Shown here: positions 1-8,876 of the stretch, one piece after another | How positions within the stretch are numbered: position 1 is the stretch's first letter | How the letters are laid out: every line of letters begins with the position of its first letter | Assembly (NCBI RefSeq): GCF_000488255.1 | Contig: NZ_KI530745.1 | Span: 682,001 to 746,000 of the forward strand | DNA from: Acinetobacter indicus CIP 110367 | GTDB lineage: Bacteria > Pseudomonadota > Gammaproteobacteria > Pseudomonadales > Moraxellaceae | DNA: 64,000 nt | Direction: 5' to 3' | Notes under the pieces: generated by a model | The model's database searches: none | The model's input: only the letters and a program-made list of their open reading frames with translations | Told to the model about the DNA's origin: nothing | Program-made: the position numbers and the translations under genes

Positions 1-489
1 AGCCAGTTTGGCGTTAATATTCTCTGGTCGCATGAAGGCGAAGGTTTGGAAACCGCAGGCGGGATTATTAACGCGCTGCCGCTGCTCGGTAATGAGCCCT
101 TTATTCTGGTCAATGGCGATATCTGGACCACCATGGATTTTGCGCCATTATTGTCGGTACAGCTAGAGAATCAGCTGGCGCATCTGGTGCTGGTAGAGAA
201 TCCGGCACAGCATCCGCAAGGCGATTTCACCTTGTCGGAACAAAAAGCCTATACCTTTGATCAGGAAAAATCCGGTGAAAATCTGACCTATAGCGGTATT
301 GCCGTGATTGATCCGCAGATGTTCCAGGGCCTGGAAGGTGGCAAGCGTCCACTGGCACCGTTATTGAAACAGGCCATGCAGGATGAAAAAATTGCCGCCA
401 GCAAATTGCAGGGTGTCTGGGTAGATGTTGGCACTCCTGAGCGATTAAATGCACTGGATCAACAAATTCAGCAAGGTGTGTACGCTTAA
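1..489 (+). CDS. murU: N-acetylmuramate alpha-1-phosphate uridylyltransferase MurU (5' end cut by window)
   Basis: Nucleotidyltransferase of the cell-wall recycling route that uridylylates MurNAc-1-phosphate to UDP-MurNAc, bypassing de novo MurA/MurB. The frame is open from base 1 (reads SQFGVNILWSHEGEGLETAG), so the start lies outside the window; 162 residues remain of a family of about 225. Visible family features are EGEGLETAGGI, the metal-site region ILVNGDIW, and the C-terminal GVWVDVGTPERL. In Pseudomonas and relatives the partner kinase amgK sits just upstream, beyond this window. An 86-bp gap separates it from rsmG. A generic sugar-phosphate nucleotidyltransferase (RmlA/GalU-like) is the alternative, but the short length and terminal motif favour MurU. 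Confidence 0.85.
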   Translation, partial: SQFGVNILWSHEGEGLETAGGIINALPLLGNEPFILVNGDIWTTMDFAPLLSVQLENQLAHLVLVENPAQHPQGDFTLSEQKAYTFDQEKSGENLTYSGIAVIDPQMFQGLEGGKRPLAPLLKQAMQDEKIAASKLQGVWVDVGTPERLNALDQQIQQGVYA

Positions 490-575
490 GTGCATATTCA
501 CTAAGCACTCGCTGCTGTGACTTGGCAGATAAATCGGTATACTTTCAGCTAACTTTTTCGAGACGTTCATTGTTT

Positions 576-1208
576 ATGCATACGTTTTTTCAGGAACTCA
601 AGCAGGGTAGTCAGGCCTTGGGTTTAGAGCTCAGCGATGAGACTTTAAATTTATTACTCCAATATCAAGATGCTTTGGTGCTATGGAACAAAGCGTATAA
701 CTTGACCGCAATTCGTGATCCGAAAGAAATGCTGGTCAAGCATTTGCTCGACAGCCTGAGTATTCTCAACGATTTACCTGCCGGCCGTTTGCTGGACATT
801 GGTACCGGTGGCGGTATGCCGGGCATGATCATTGCCTTATGTCAGCCGGAACGTCAGTGCGTGTTGCTGGACTCGAATGGCAAAAAAATCCGTTTCTTGA
901 AGCAGTTTATTGCCGATCTGAAACTGCAAAACGTGGTGGCGGTCCAAACCCGAGTCGAAAATGAAGACAGTATCCGTGAGTTAGGCCAGTTTGATGTCAT
1001 CACCAGCCGTGCCTTTGCATCTCTGACCGATTTTGTGGCGGCATCAAAACCGTTTATGCATGGACAGAGTATTATTGCTTCCATGAAAGGTCTGATTCCG
1101 GCCGATGAGGTTGAAGCATTGAAAGATGAGTTCAGCTGTGAAATTATCGAGCTAAAAGTTCCACGTCTGGACGAACAGCGTCATCTACTTTTATTAAAAC
1201 ATATTTAA
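576..1208 (+). CDS. rsmG: 16S rRNA (guanine527-N7)-methyltransferase RsmG
   Basis: SAM-dependent methyltransferase (GidB) that adds the m7G527 mark to 16S rRNA; loss gives low-level streptomycin resistance in other bacteria. The 210-residue protein has the family N-terminus (LLLQYQDALVLWNKAYNLTA) and the SAM loop LLDIGTGGGMPGMIIAL. I chose ATG 576 because it gives the normal family length; an in-frame upstream start at 522 would add 18 unconserved residues. It is followed 24 bp later by parA, the common gidB-parA-parB arrangement that in many bacteria lies near the replication origin. No DnaA-box cluster is visible here. Confidence 0.95.
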   Translation: MHTFFQELKQGSQALGLELSDETLNLLLQYQDALVLWNKAYNLTAIRDPKEMLVKHLLDSLSILNDLPAGRLLDIGTGGGMPGMIIALCQPERQCVLLDSNGKKIRFLKQFIADLKLQNVVAVQTRVENEDSIRELGQFDVITSRAFASLTDFVAASKPFMHGQSIIASMKGLIPADEVEALKDEFSCEIIELKVPRLDEQRHLLLLKHI

Positions 1209-1232
1209 TTCATTCTAAGGATTGGGGTTACC

Positions 1233-2015
1233 ATGGCACAAATTATTGCGATTGCGAACCAGAAAGGTGGTGTCGGTAAAACTACAACCGCAGTAAATTT
1301 GGCAGCATCGTTAGCTGTTTTGAAAAAGCGCGTTTTACTTGTGGATATGGATTCACAGGGAAATGCCACGATGGGTTCTGGTATCCAAAAAAACGACCTT
1401 CTATATTCTATTACCGATGTGTTGCTGGGCGAAGTGCCAATTGAAACGGCCATTACCAAATCGGAAGTGGGTTATAAGGTTTTAGGCGCAAACCGTGATT
1501 TGTCCGGTGTGGAACTGGCTATTGCCGAGCAGGAAGGGCGCGAGTTTATTCTGCGTGATGCACTGGGCGAAATTGAAAAAAGTTTTGACTATATTATTGT
1601 CGATTGTGCGCCAAGCTTAAGCTTAATTACCGTGAATGCGCTGGCTGCGGTACAGGGCGTGATGATTCCAATGCAATGTGAATACTATGCACTGGAAGGC
1701 CTGGCCGATTTAACCCAGACCATCGACCGGATTCAGCAGGCCTTAAACCCAGAGCTGGAAATTATTGGCGTGCTGCGAACCATGTACGATGCGCGTAATG
1801 CATTAACCCGTGATGTGTCTGAAGAGCTGCAGCAGTATTTTGGCAAAAAACTGTATGACACCGTGATTCCACGTAATGTGCGTCTGGCCGAAGCACCGGC
1901 GCATGGTTTGCCTGTAATTTATTTTGAGAAAAGTTCAAAGGGTGCAGTTGCTTACCTGAATCTGGCAGCTGAAATGTTAAAGAAAAGCAAAGTGAAAAAA
2001 GGAAGTAAAGCATGA
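1233..2015 (+). CDS. parA: Chromosome partitioning ATPase ParA (Soj)
   Basis: ATPase of the chromosomal ParABS system, which moves ParB-bound origin regions along the nucleoid. Of 260 residues, positions 11-18 form the deviant Walker A KGGVGKTT, followed by a Walker A' aspartate in VDMDSQGN and the Walker B-like DYIIVDCAPSLS. There is no N-terminal helix-turn-helix, as expected for a chromosomal (type Ib-like/Soj) ParA rather than a large plasmid one. The start has a good Shine-Dalgarno (AAGGA). The stop overlaps parB by 4 bases (ATGA), so the two are translationally coupled. Confidence 0.96.
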   Translation: MAQIIAIANQKGGVGKTTTAVNLAASLAVLKKRVLLVDMDSQGNATMGSGIQKNDLLYSITDVLLGEVPIETAITKSEVGYKVLGANRDLSGVELAIAEQEGREFILRDALGEIEKSFDYIIVDCAPSLSLITVNALAAVQGVMIPMQCEYYALEGLADLTQTIDRIQQALNPELEIIGVLRTMYDARNALTRDVSEELQQYFGKKLYDTVIPRNVRLAEAPAHGLPVIYFEKSSKGAVAYLNLAAEMLKKSKVKKGSKA

Positions 2016-2899
2016 CCATAAAAAAACGCGGACTCGCCAAAGGTCGTGGTTTGGATGCCTTACTTGGGTCGATCCAGAAAGAAAAATTACAACTTGAAGC
2101 CCAGTCTTTGGATCATGGTCAGCTAAAACAGATTGATGTGCATTTATTAAAACGGGGTGAATATCAGCCACGCCGTTTTATCCATGAACAGGACTTACAG
2201 GAACTTGCCGCCTCGATTGAAAAACACGGGGTCATGCAACCGATTGTGATTCGTCCGATTGATGACGAACAGCATCCGTATGAAATTATTGCTGGTGAAC
2301 GTCGCTGGCGTGCCGCACAGCTGGCGGGACTCACCGAAGTTCCGGCAATTGTCCGTGACCTGACCGATCAGGTGGCGATTGCACTGGCTTTAATTGAAAA
2401 TATTCAGCGTCAGGATCTGAATCCGATTGATCAGGCCATGGCCTTGCAGCGCTTCCATGACGAGTTTGGTCTGAGCCATCAGGAAATTGCCGACACCGTC
2501 GGTAAGGCACGAACTACGGTCAGTAACCTGTTGCGTTTGTTGACTTTAACTGAAGAAGTTAAAGACCTGATGCAGCAAGGGCTGCTGGATATGGGCCATG
2601 CGCGCGCCATTTTGACCTTAAAAGCCAAAGATCAGCTGAAAGTGGCTGAACTGGTGATTGAAAAGAGTTTGTCGGTCCGTCAGACCGAACAGCTGGTGCG
2701 TGACTGGAGCGCACCAAAAAAAGAAAAACCAAAAGCAGAACCGGCACCGGATATTCAGCAACTGACACAACGTCTGTCAGAGCGTTTCAGTGCCAATGTC
2801 AAAATTGATCATAACAAGCAGGGTAAGGGGAAGCTGGTGATCAGCTATCACTCCTTAGAAGAACTAGATGGTATTTTAAATATCTGCTTGGCTGATTAA
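2012..2899 (+). CDS. parB: Chromosome partitioning protein ParB (Spo0J)
   Basis: CTPase and parS-binding clamp that loads at centromere-like sites and activates ParA. The 295-residue protein shows the ordered family motifs: an N-terminal basic leader (KKRGLAKGRGLDALLG), the ParB/Srx CTP-binding segment with GERRWRAAQLAG, ENIQRQDLNPIDQA, and the helix-turn-helix region LSHQEIADTVGKARTTVSNLLRLL, then a C-terminal dimerisation domain. It overlaps parA by 4 bp and is followed 31 bp later by exbB. I saw no full parS palindrome in the window. Confidence 0.96.
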   Translation: MTIKKRGLAKGRGLDALLGSIQKEKLQLEAQSLDHGQLKQIDVHLLKRGEYQPRRFIHEQDLQELAASIEKHGVMQPIVIRPIDDEQHPYEIIAGERRWRAAQLAGLTEVPAIVRDLTDQVAIALALIENIQRQDLNPIDQAMALQRFHDEFGLSHQEIADTVGKARTTVSNLLRLLTLTEEVKDLMQQGLLDMGHARAILTLKAKDQLKVAELVIEKSLSVRQTEQLVRDWSAPKKEKPKAEPAPDIQQLTQRLSERFSANVKIDHNKQGKGKLVISYHSLEELDGILNICLAD

Positions 2900-2930
2900 T
2901 TTTTATTGTAGATTTATTGGGGAAAATCGA

Positions 2931-3563
2931 ATGTGGGAATTGGTAAAAGCAGGCGGCTGGCTGATGCTGCCGTTACTGTTGTGCTCTGTGTTTACGCTGG
3001 CCATCAGTATTGAGCGTTTTTTACGTCTTAAGCGTGCCGGTGTGGTGCCGAAAGCCTTGCAATTACAAACCGGACAGCCGGTGCAAGGCGTGTTACAGCA
3101 GTTGCAGCAATCGGAAAATTTACAGCACAGTACTTTGGGCCGAATCTTTATGGCTGGTGCGCAAAATAAACACCAGTCTGAACAGTTTGCGCGTGCGCAG
3201 ATGGAAGCGACAGCCTCTCAGGAAATTGGCTATCTGGAAAAAAATATTAATTTCCTCGGGACTTTAAGTGCTGTGGCGCCGCTGCTGGGCTTATTGGGGA
3301 CCGTTCTGGGGATTATTGAATCTTTCCTGATGATTGATATCAGTTCAAGCAACCCGACTTTAATGATTCCGGGGATTTCCAAGGCGCTGATTACCACCGC
3401 AGCGGGTATGCTGATTGCGGTGCCGGCCTTATTTGCTTACCGTTATTTCCAGCGTCTGGTACAGGAATATGTGGCCGAGCTGGAACAGCAGGCGACGTTG
3501 TTTCATGCTGCGCTGTTTCATAAAACCCAGATTGTTGATGAAGACATTAAAAAAGCAGGCTAA
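2931..3563 (+). CDS. exbB: MotA/TolQ/ExbB-family proton channel protein
   Basis: Inner-membrane subunit of an ExbB/ExbD-type proton-driven motor. The 210 residues hold an N-terminal membrane helix (WLMLPLLLCSVFTLAISI) and two C-terminal helices carrying the family core LSAVAPLLGLLGTVLGIIESF. It lies 8 bp before its ExbD partner and directly upstream of msbA-lpxK-kdsB, an arrangement also known from Pseudomonas. No tonB, tolA or tolB is nearby, so whether the pair energises TonB, Tol-Pal or something linked to lipid A export cannot be told. The ExbB name is by similarity; TolQ is the alternative. Confidence 0.85.
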   Translation: MWELVKAGGWLMLPLLLCSVFTLAISIERFLRLKRAGVVPKALQLQTGQPVQGVLQQLQQSENLQHSTLGRIFMAGAQNKHQSEQFARAQMEATASQEIGYLEKNINFLGTLSAVAPLLGLLGTVLGIIESFLMIDISSSNPTLMIPGISKALITTAAGMLIAVPALFAYRYFQRLVQEYVAELEQQATLFHAALFHKTQIVDEDIKKAG

Positions 3564-3571
3564 GGTGACCT

Positions 3572-3994
3572 ATGAAATTCAAACGCTCGCAAGTGGAAGA
3601 TATTCATATTAACCTGACACCGATGATTGACTGTTTGCTGTTTATTCTGGTGTTCCTGTTACTGTCCACCAGTTTTAACCAGTTTAGCCGGATGAACCTG
3701 ACCTTGCCGGAAGCGCAAGGGGTGCCACCGAAAGCCTATGACCAGAAAGTCGAGGTGGTGGTCGATGCTTCCGGGCATTATTCGGTCAACGGGCAGGCGC
3801 TTTCCAGCAAGGAAGTTGCTGATTTAAATACAGCAATTAAACAAATTTCCAATGATCGACGTGATTTAATGTTTATCATTGCGGCAGACGCGAAAGCTTC
3901 TCATCAGGATGTGATTCGTGTCATGGATGTTGCGGGACAACTGGGTTTCGTCAACATTAACATCAGTACGAAAGTACCAACTCGAGGCTATTAG
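3572..3994 (+). CDS. exbD: ExbD/TolR-family biopolymer transport protein
   Basis: Partner of the preceding ExbB-like channel. The 140-residue protein has a short cytoplasmic N-terminus, one membrane helix with the essential protonatable aspartate at residue 20 (INLTPMIDCLLFILVFLLL), and a periplasmic C-terminal domain ending in VNISTKVPTRGY. Its stop codon shares one base with the GTG start of msbA (TAGTG), so translation of the ABC transporter is probably coupled to this gene. TolR is the alternative name; no tol genes are in the window. Confidence 0.85.
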   Translation: MKFKRSQVEDIHINLTPMIDCLLFILVFLLLSTSFNQFSRMNLTLPEAQGVPPKAYDQKVEVVVDASGHYSVNGQALSSKEVADLNTAIKQISNDRRDLMFIIAADAKASHQDVIRVMDVAGQLGFVNINISTKVPTRGY

Positions 3995-5718
3995 TGAATC
4001 CGGATTATAAAGTCTACCTGCGTCTACTCGGTTATTTAAAACCTTTCTGGGGAATCGCAATTCTGGTTGTGGTGGGTTTTGCCATCAATGCGGCGACTGA
4101 GGTATCAGTGGCCAAGTTGCTGGAAAAAATTATTACGGCAATTCAGGAAAAAGACTACACCTTCACCCACCTGTTTCCTTTTCTGGTGGTGCTGTTGATG
4201 TTTTTTCGCGGTGTCGGCCTGTTTCTGGGCGGCTACTATACCGCGGTCATTTCACGTAATCTGGTGTTTAATGTGCGTCAGGAAGTATTTGCCAAATTGC
4301 TGCGCTTACCGTCGCAGTATTATCTGGACAATACCAGTGGCCACATTACTGCCAAAATCATGTATAACGTGGAGCAGCTGACAGCAGCCTCCACCGAATC
4401 TTTACGTACCTTGCTGCAACAGGGTTTAATTACCATCGCCTTGCTTGGTTACCTGTTTTATAGCAACTGGCGTTTGACCATCTGTATCCTGATTTTTGCC
4501 CCGCTGATTGGCCTGTTAATCCGGAAAGCCGCCAAGCGTATGCGTAAGCTGTCAATTCAGGTGCAGGATACCATGGGTGATGTGAACCACGTGGTGCAGG
4601 AAACCGTAAACGGCAATCTGGTGGTGAAAGGTTTTGCGGGTCATCAATACGAGCAGGAACGTTTTAAACAGAACTCGCTGGAAAATTTGCGCCGTGGCCT
4701 GAAAATGGTAGCTGTGCAGCAGCTAAACAGCCCGGTGGTACAGTTGATCATGTCGATTGCACTTTCCATTGTGATCTGGATTGCACTGCGCCCGGAAATT
4801 TTACGCGATACCTCAGCTGGTGAATTTGTGGCTTATATTACTGCTGCCGGGATGCTGAGCAAACCAATTAAAGCGCTAACCGATATCAACGAAAAACTGC
4901 AACGCGGTATGGCGGCGGCGCATTCTGTATTTGAACTGCTGGATATGCCGGAAGAAAAAAATACTGGTACCTTAACTCCAACCTTAAAAGGCAATATTGA
5001 ATTTGATCAGGCCAATCTGGTCTATGCCGATGGCCATCATGCCATTCATGACTTTAGCCTGAATGTTAAAGCCGGTGAAACCGTGGCACTGGTCGGACGT
5101 TCAGGGGCGGGCAAAAGCTCACTGGTCAATTTGCTGGTGCGTTTTCAGGAATTATCTTCAGGCGGGATCAAACTGGATGGGCTGGATATTCATCAGATTG
5201 AACTGAATAGCCTGCGTACCCAAATTGCCATGGTCAATCAGCAGGTGGTGCTATTTAATCGTACCGTGCGTGAAAATATTGCGTATGGTCAGCTGGAAGG
5301 TGCGTCCGATGAAGAGATCATCGCGGCAGCTAAAGCGGCGTATGCGCATGATTTTATTATGGCCTTACCACAAGGCTATGACACACCACTCGGTGCGCAG
5401 GGTTTAAACCTGTCCGGTGGTCAGCGTCAGCGTATCGCGATTGCCCGTGCTATTTTGAAAAATGCACCGATCCTGATTCTGGATGAAGCGACCAGTGCAT
5501 TAGACAATGAATCTGAATACTTTATCCAACGTGCCTTTGATGCAGCGATGCAGAATCGTACCACCATTGTCATTGCACACCGTTTATCTACCATCGAAAA
5601 TGCCGACCGTATTGTTGTGATGGATCAAGGGCGTATTATTGAACAGGGTACCCATCAGGAACTGTTAAACCAGCAGGGTGCTTATTATCAGTTGCATCAG
5701 CGCAATTTCGAGGAATAA
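3994..5718 (+). CDS. msbA: Lipid A flippase, ABC transporter MsbA
   Basis: Homodimeric ABC exporter that flips core-lipid A (LOS) across the inner membrane. The 574 residues comprise an N-terminal six-helix transmembrane domain and a C-terminal ATPase with Walker A GRSGAGKSS (about residues 368-376), signature LSGGQRQR (about 473) and Walker B ILILDEATSALD (about 492). The start is GTG, overlapping the exbD stop by one base. It is followed 6 bp later by lpxK, the classic msbA-lpxK pairing, which supports the lipid A role over that of a generic multidrug exporter. Confidence 0.95.
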   Translation: MNPDYKVYLRLLGYLKPFWGIAILVVVGFAINAATEVSVAKLLEKIITAIQEKDYTFTHLFPFLVVLLMFFRGVGLFLGGYYTAVISRNLVFNVRQEVFAKLLRLPSQYYLDNTSGHITAKIMYNVEQLTAASTESLRTLLQQGLITIALLGYLFYSNWRLTICILIFAPLIGLLIRKAAKRMRKLSIQVQDTMGDVNHVVQETVNGNLVVKGFAGHQYEQERFKQNSLENLRRGLKMVAVQQLNSPVVQLIMSIALSIVIWIALRPEILRDTSAGEFVAYITAAGMLSKPIKALTDINEKLQRGMAAAHSVFELLDMPEEKNTGTLTPTLKGNIEFDQANLVYADGHHAIHDFSLNVKAGETVALVGRSGAGKSSLVNLLVRFQELSSGGIKLDGLDIHQIELNSLRTQIAMVNQQVVLFNRTVRENIAYGQLEGASDEEIIAAAKAAYAHDFIMALPQGYDTPLGAQGLNLSGGQRQRIAIARAILKNAPILILDEATSALDNESEYFIQRAFDAAMQNRTTIVIAHRLSTIENADRIVVMDQGRIIEQGTHQELLNQQGAYYQLHQRNFEE

Positions 5719-5724
5719 TCAGCC

Positions 5725-6741
5725 ATGTCATTTGCACAATTCATTCAGGACGCTTGGAACAAGCAAGCCAAATGGTTGGTTGTGCTACGGCCGTTGGCGC
5801 TGTTATATCGTGGTGGCAGTGTGCTGAATCAGAAGCTGTATGCTTCGGGGATGAAAGCAGCCTATACCGCACCAGTGCCGGTGATGGTGATTGGCAACAT
5901 TACCGTAGGCGGTAGCGGCAAAACGCCGCTGCTGATTCATCTGGTTAATTATCTGCATAGCCTGAATGTGCGTGTTGGCGTAATTAGCCGCGGCTATGGC
6001 GGCAAAGGCCCATTCCCGGCCTATGTTGATTTTGAATCGACGCCGGACATGGTCGGCGATGAACCCTGTCTGATTGTACAATCTACCGGTGCGCCAATGG
6101 CGGTCGGTGCCAATCGTCAGCAGAGTATTGAATTGCTGCTGTCCAGACATGAACTGGACCTGATTATCAGTGATGATGGTTTGCAACATCTGGCGCTCAA
6201 TCGCCAATTGGAATGGATTGTGCTGGACAATAACCGCGGTCTGGGCAATGAAAAAATTCTGCCTGAAGGTTATTTGCGAGAGCCGAAAAGCCGCCTGAAT
6301 ACAGCAACCGTGATTGAACATGCGGCACAGCCAAGTTCAGCGCTGAATATGCATCTGGAAGTGGCTGAGCCTTATTTACTTAATGCCATAGAGGGTAAGG
6401 TGTTTAATCCGCAAGAGGCTTTTTATGCCGTGGTTGGGATTGGTTTTCCGCAGCGTTTTTATCGCACCTTAGAGTCGATGGGCATCCAGCAATTCCAGTG
6501 CCACGAATTTCCAGATCATCATGATTATGAAATTGATGACTTGCAGTTTGAAGATCATCAACCGATTATTACCACCGAAAAAGATGCGGTGAAAATTTTG
6601 CCCTTGCTGAAACAGTATCCTGATTTTAACCGGGAAATCTGGGTGGTGCCGGTTGAAGCGGTATTGTCACCTGCTTGTTATCAGGTTTTGCATCAACAGT
6701 TAGCGCAGCTGGGTTTGACCCTGAATGAAGGACAGTTATGA
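5725..6741 (+). CDS. lpxK: Tetraacyldisaccharide 4'-kinase LpxK
   Basis: Phosphorylates the 4' position of the disaccharide-1-phosphate precursor to make lipid IVA, at the cytoplasmic face of the inner membrane. The 338-residue protein has the family Walker [14 protein letters not shown] (about residues 57-69) followed by [17 protein letters not shown] (catalytic Asp region) and the C-terminal ITTEKDAVK. It sits between msbA and kdsB with a 6-bp gap and a 4-bp overlap respectively, so the three are one transcription and translation unit for lipid A-Kdo assembly. Confidence 0.96.
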   Translation: MSFAQFIQDAWNKQAKWLVVLRPLALLYRGGSVLNQKLYASGMKAAYTAPVPVMVIGNITVGGSGKTPLLIHLVNYLHSLNVRVGVISRGYGGKGPFPAYVDFESTPDMVGDEPCLIVQSTGAPMAVGANRQQSIELLLSRHELDLIISDDGLQHLALNRQLEWIVLDNNRGLGNEKILPEGYLREPKSRLNTATVIEHAAQPSSALNMHLEVAEPYLLNAIEGKVFNPQEAFYAVVGIGFPQRFYRTLESMGIQQFQCHEFPDHHDYEIDDLQFEDHQPIITTEKDAVKILPLLKQYPDFNREIWVVPVEAVLSPACYQVLHQQLAQLGLTLNEGQL

Positions 6742-7502
6742 AACACATCGTTATTCCTGCACGTTTTGCCAGTTCACGCTTACCGGGTAAGCCCTTACTT
6801 GAAATTCATGGCCGTCCCATGATTTTACGGGTGGTGGATCAGGCCAAAAAAGTCGAAGGTTTTGATGACTTATGTGTGGCGACAGATGATGTACGTATTG
6901 CCGATGTCTGCCGCGCTGAAGGGGTGGATGTGGTCTTGACTTCAGCAGATCATCCTTCCGGGACTGACCGTTTAAGTGAAGTAGCGCGAATCAAAGGCTG
7001 GGCCAGTGATGACATTATTGTCAATGTGCAAGGTGATGAACCTTTGTTGCCTGCGCAGCTGGTGAAACAGGTGGCGCAGCTCTTGGTCGATCAGCCAGGC
7101 TGTTCGATGTCGACACTGTGTGAACCGATTCATGCGCTGGATGAGTTTCAGCGTGATAGCATTGTCAAAGTGGTGATGTCCAAGCAAAATCAGGCTTTGT
7201 ATTTTAGCCGTGCGACCATTCCTTATGATCGTGACGGGGCGAAAGATGCCGTGCCGCAATTGCATGATCAGGCTTATCGTCATTTGGGCCTGTATGCCTA
7301 TCGGGTAAAACTGCTACAGGAATATGTGACCTGGGACATGGGTCTGCTGGAGCGTCTGGAAAGTCTGGAGCAACTGCGTGTGCTGGAAAATGGTCATCGG
7401 ATTGCGATTGCCGTGGCTGAAGCCAATTTACCACCGGGTGTCGATACCCAGGAAGATCTGGATCGCCTGAATGCGCTTGATCTTGCGCATTTTGAATCGT
7501 AG
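6738..7502 (+). CDS. kdsB: 3-deoxy-manno-octulosonate cytidylyltransferase (CMP-Kdo synthetase)
   Basis: Activates Kdo with CTP to CMP-Kdo, the donor for the first inner-core sugars of lipooligosaccharide. The 254 residues start with the nucleotide-binding signature [15 protein letters not shown] and include VATDD, the [10 protein letters not shown] metal/nucleotide motif and the C-terminal [16 protein letters not shown]. The ATG overlaps the lpxK stop by 4 bases. Downstream, holB begins after 8 bp. Confidence 0.97.
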   Translation: MKHIVIPARFASSRLPGKPLLEIHGRPMILRVVDQAKKVEGFDDLCVATDDVRIADVCRAEGVDVVLTSADHPSGTDRLSEVARIKGWASDDIIVNVQGDEPLLPAQLVKQVAQLLVDQPGCSMSTLCEPIHALDEFQRDSIVKVVMSKQNQALYFSRATIPYDRDGAKDAVPQLHDQAYRHLGLYAYRVKLLQEYVTWDMGLLERLESLEQLRVLENGHRIAIAVAEANLPPGVDTQEDLDRLNALDLAHFES

Positions 7503-7510
7503 AGCTGGCC

Positions 7511-8494
7511 ATGCAGAATGAAGTGACTGCGCAGATTTATCCCTGGCAGCAAACAGTTTGGGATACACTAACGGGCAGATTTCCCCAGTTGGGCCATGGA
7601 CTGCTGTTTTATGGTAAAAAAGGCTGTGGCAAAGAAGCTTTTGCGCAGCAGTTTCTGGCCTGGATTTTGTGCCAGCATCGTCATGAGCGCAATCTGCCCT
7701 GTGGCGAGTGCGGCAGTTGTCAATGGTTAAAATCAGATACGCATCCGAATTATGTTTATGTCACGATCGATGAAGAGAATAAAAAACAAAACGCGAAAAT
7801 TAAGATCGAGAAGATCCGTGATTTATTACCATTTGTGCAACAAACCGTAGATGGCTGGCGGGTCATTGTGATTGAGCCGGCAGAAGCCTTGAATATTGCT
7901 TCTGCCAATGCCTTGCTAAAAACACTGGAAGAGCCGGGCGAGCGGGTGGTGATTATCCTGCTGGCCGATCATTACCTAAAGCTGCCCGCGACTATTCGCA
8001 GTCGTTTACAGCATTTTGCCCTTGACCGGATTGCTCCGGAACTGGCCCATGATTTTTTAAGCCAGCACTTGCCGGAGAGCAGCGAGCAGCAAAAACAGCT
8101 GCTGATGAATCTGTCCAATCAGATGCCGCTGCAAGCCATTCAGGTGGCCGAGCAGGACTGGTTCTTTAAGCGCGCCGACTTTGTACAGGACTGGCAAAAA
8201 TTGGTCAGTCAGAAAAATATGCCGATGGCAATTGCAACCAAGTGGAATAAAGAGCTGAGTTTTAGTGAATTTGGTCAGATGTTTGAATACTTGTTGTCAG
8301 ATTTGATTTGTGTCAAGCTAAATCAACCGGTGAAAAACATCGACCTGACACTAAGTGCGCTGGCCGAGCAGTATTCGCTGGAAGCATTATTTGATATTTA
8401 TAGTGATATACAACAATCAAAACAGATGACAGAGCAGAATGTTCAAAGCAATCTGATTCTTGATCAGCTGTGTATAAAATTGATGAATCTTTAA
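7511..8494 (+). CDS. holB: DNA polymerase III subunit delta'
   Basis: Clamp-loader subunit that helps load the beta clamp onto DNA. The 327 residues contain a P-loop-like GKKGCGKEA (35-43), a four-cysteine zinc module with C54, C64, C67 and C70, the NALLKTLEEPGE sensor region and the SRLQHF arginine-finger-type segment. These match delta' rather than the tau/gamma subunit, which would be longer. It is preceded by kdsB (8 bp) and followed by pilZ (11 bp), the holB-pilZ-tatD order that is common in gammaproteobacteria. Confidence 0.93.
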   Translation: MQNEVTAQIYPWQQTVWDTLTGRFPQLGHGLLFYGKKGCGKEAFAQQFLAWILCQHRHERNLPCGECGSCQWLKSDTHPNYVYVTIDEENKKQNAKIKIEKIRDLLPFVQQTVDGWRVIVIEPAEALNIASANALLKTLEEPGERVVIILLADHYLKLPATIRSRLQHFALDRIAPELAHDFLSQHLPESSEQQKQLLMNLSNQMPLQAIQVAEQDWFFKRADFVQDWQKLVSQKNMPMAIATKWNKELSFSEFGQMFEYLLSDLICVKLNQPVKNIDLTLSALAEQYSLEALFDIYSDIQQSKQMTEQNVQSNLILDQLCIKLMNL

Positions 8495-8505
8495 GGGGAA
8501 ACAGT

Positions 8506-8847
8506 ATGCAGCCACGTATGGGCGGAATTATTCAGGCCAATATTCCAGATCTAGAAACGCTCTATTTAAGTTATATGCCCTATGTGGTCGATGGCGGACT
8601 GTTTATTCCTTCCAAGCAACCGGTGCAGATGGGCGAAGAAATCTTTGTACTGGCGACCTTGCCGGAACAATCACAAAAAATTCCACTGACCGGTAAAGTA
8701 ATCTGGATTTCACAAAAACAGAATGGGGTGAAATTACAGGGCTTTGGTATTCAACTCAGTGGTGAAAAGGGTCTGTATTACAAAGCAGAAGCAGAAAGAC
8801 TACTGGCAGGACTTAAGTCTTCAAATCGAAACAGTTACACTATGTAG
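8506..8847 (+). CDS. pilZ: PilZ-domain protein, type IV pilus assembly PilZ
   Basis: Single-domain PilZ protein of 113 residues required for type IV pilus formation in Pseudomonas and Xanthomonas, where it acts through the assembly ATPase PilB and FimX-like partners. The holB-pilZ-tatD context is diagnostic. I chose ATG 8506, which follows GGGGAA at a suitable distance, rather than an earlier in-frame codon inside holB. The c-di-GMP-binding RxxxR and D/NxSxxG motifs are degenerate (VVDGGLFIPS in place of the second), as in other type IV pilus PilZ proteins that do not bind the nucleotide. Confidence 0.9.
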   Translation: MQPRMGGIIQANIPDLETLYLSYMPYVVDGGLFIPSKQPVQMGEEIFVLATLPEQSQKIPLTGKVIWISQKQNGVKLQGFGIQLSGEKGLYYKAEAERLLAGLKSSNRNSYTM

Positions 8848-8876
8848 TCTGTTCTAAGTTGTTGTAGGAAACGCCT

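Noticed and set aside
4251..4262. parS-like TTTCACGTAA in msbA
   Set aside because: Only half of the 16-bp parS palindrome is present.
5803..6321. Minus-strand ORF of 172 codons inside lpxK
   Set aside because: Antisense shadow of a well-conserved coding frame.
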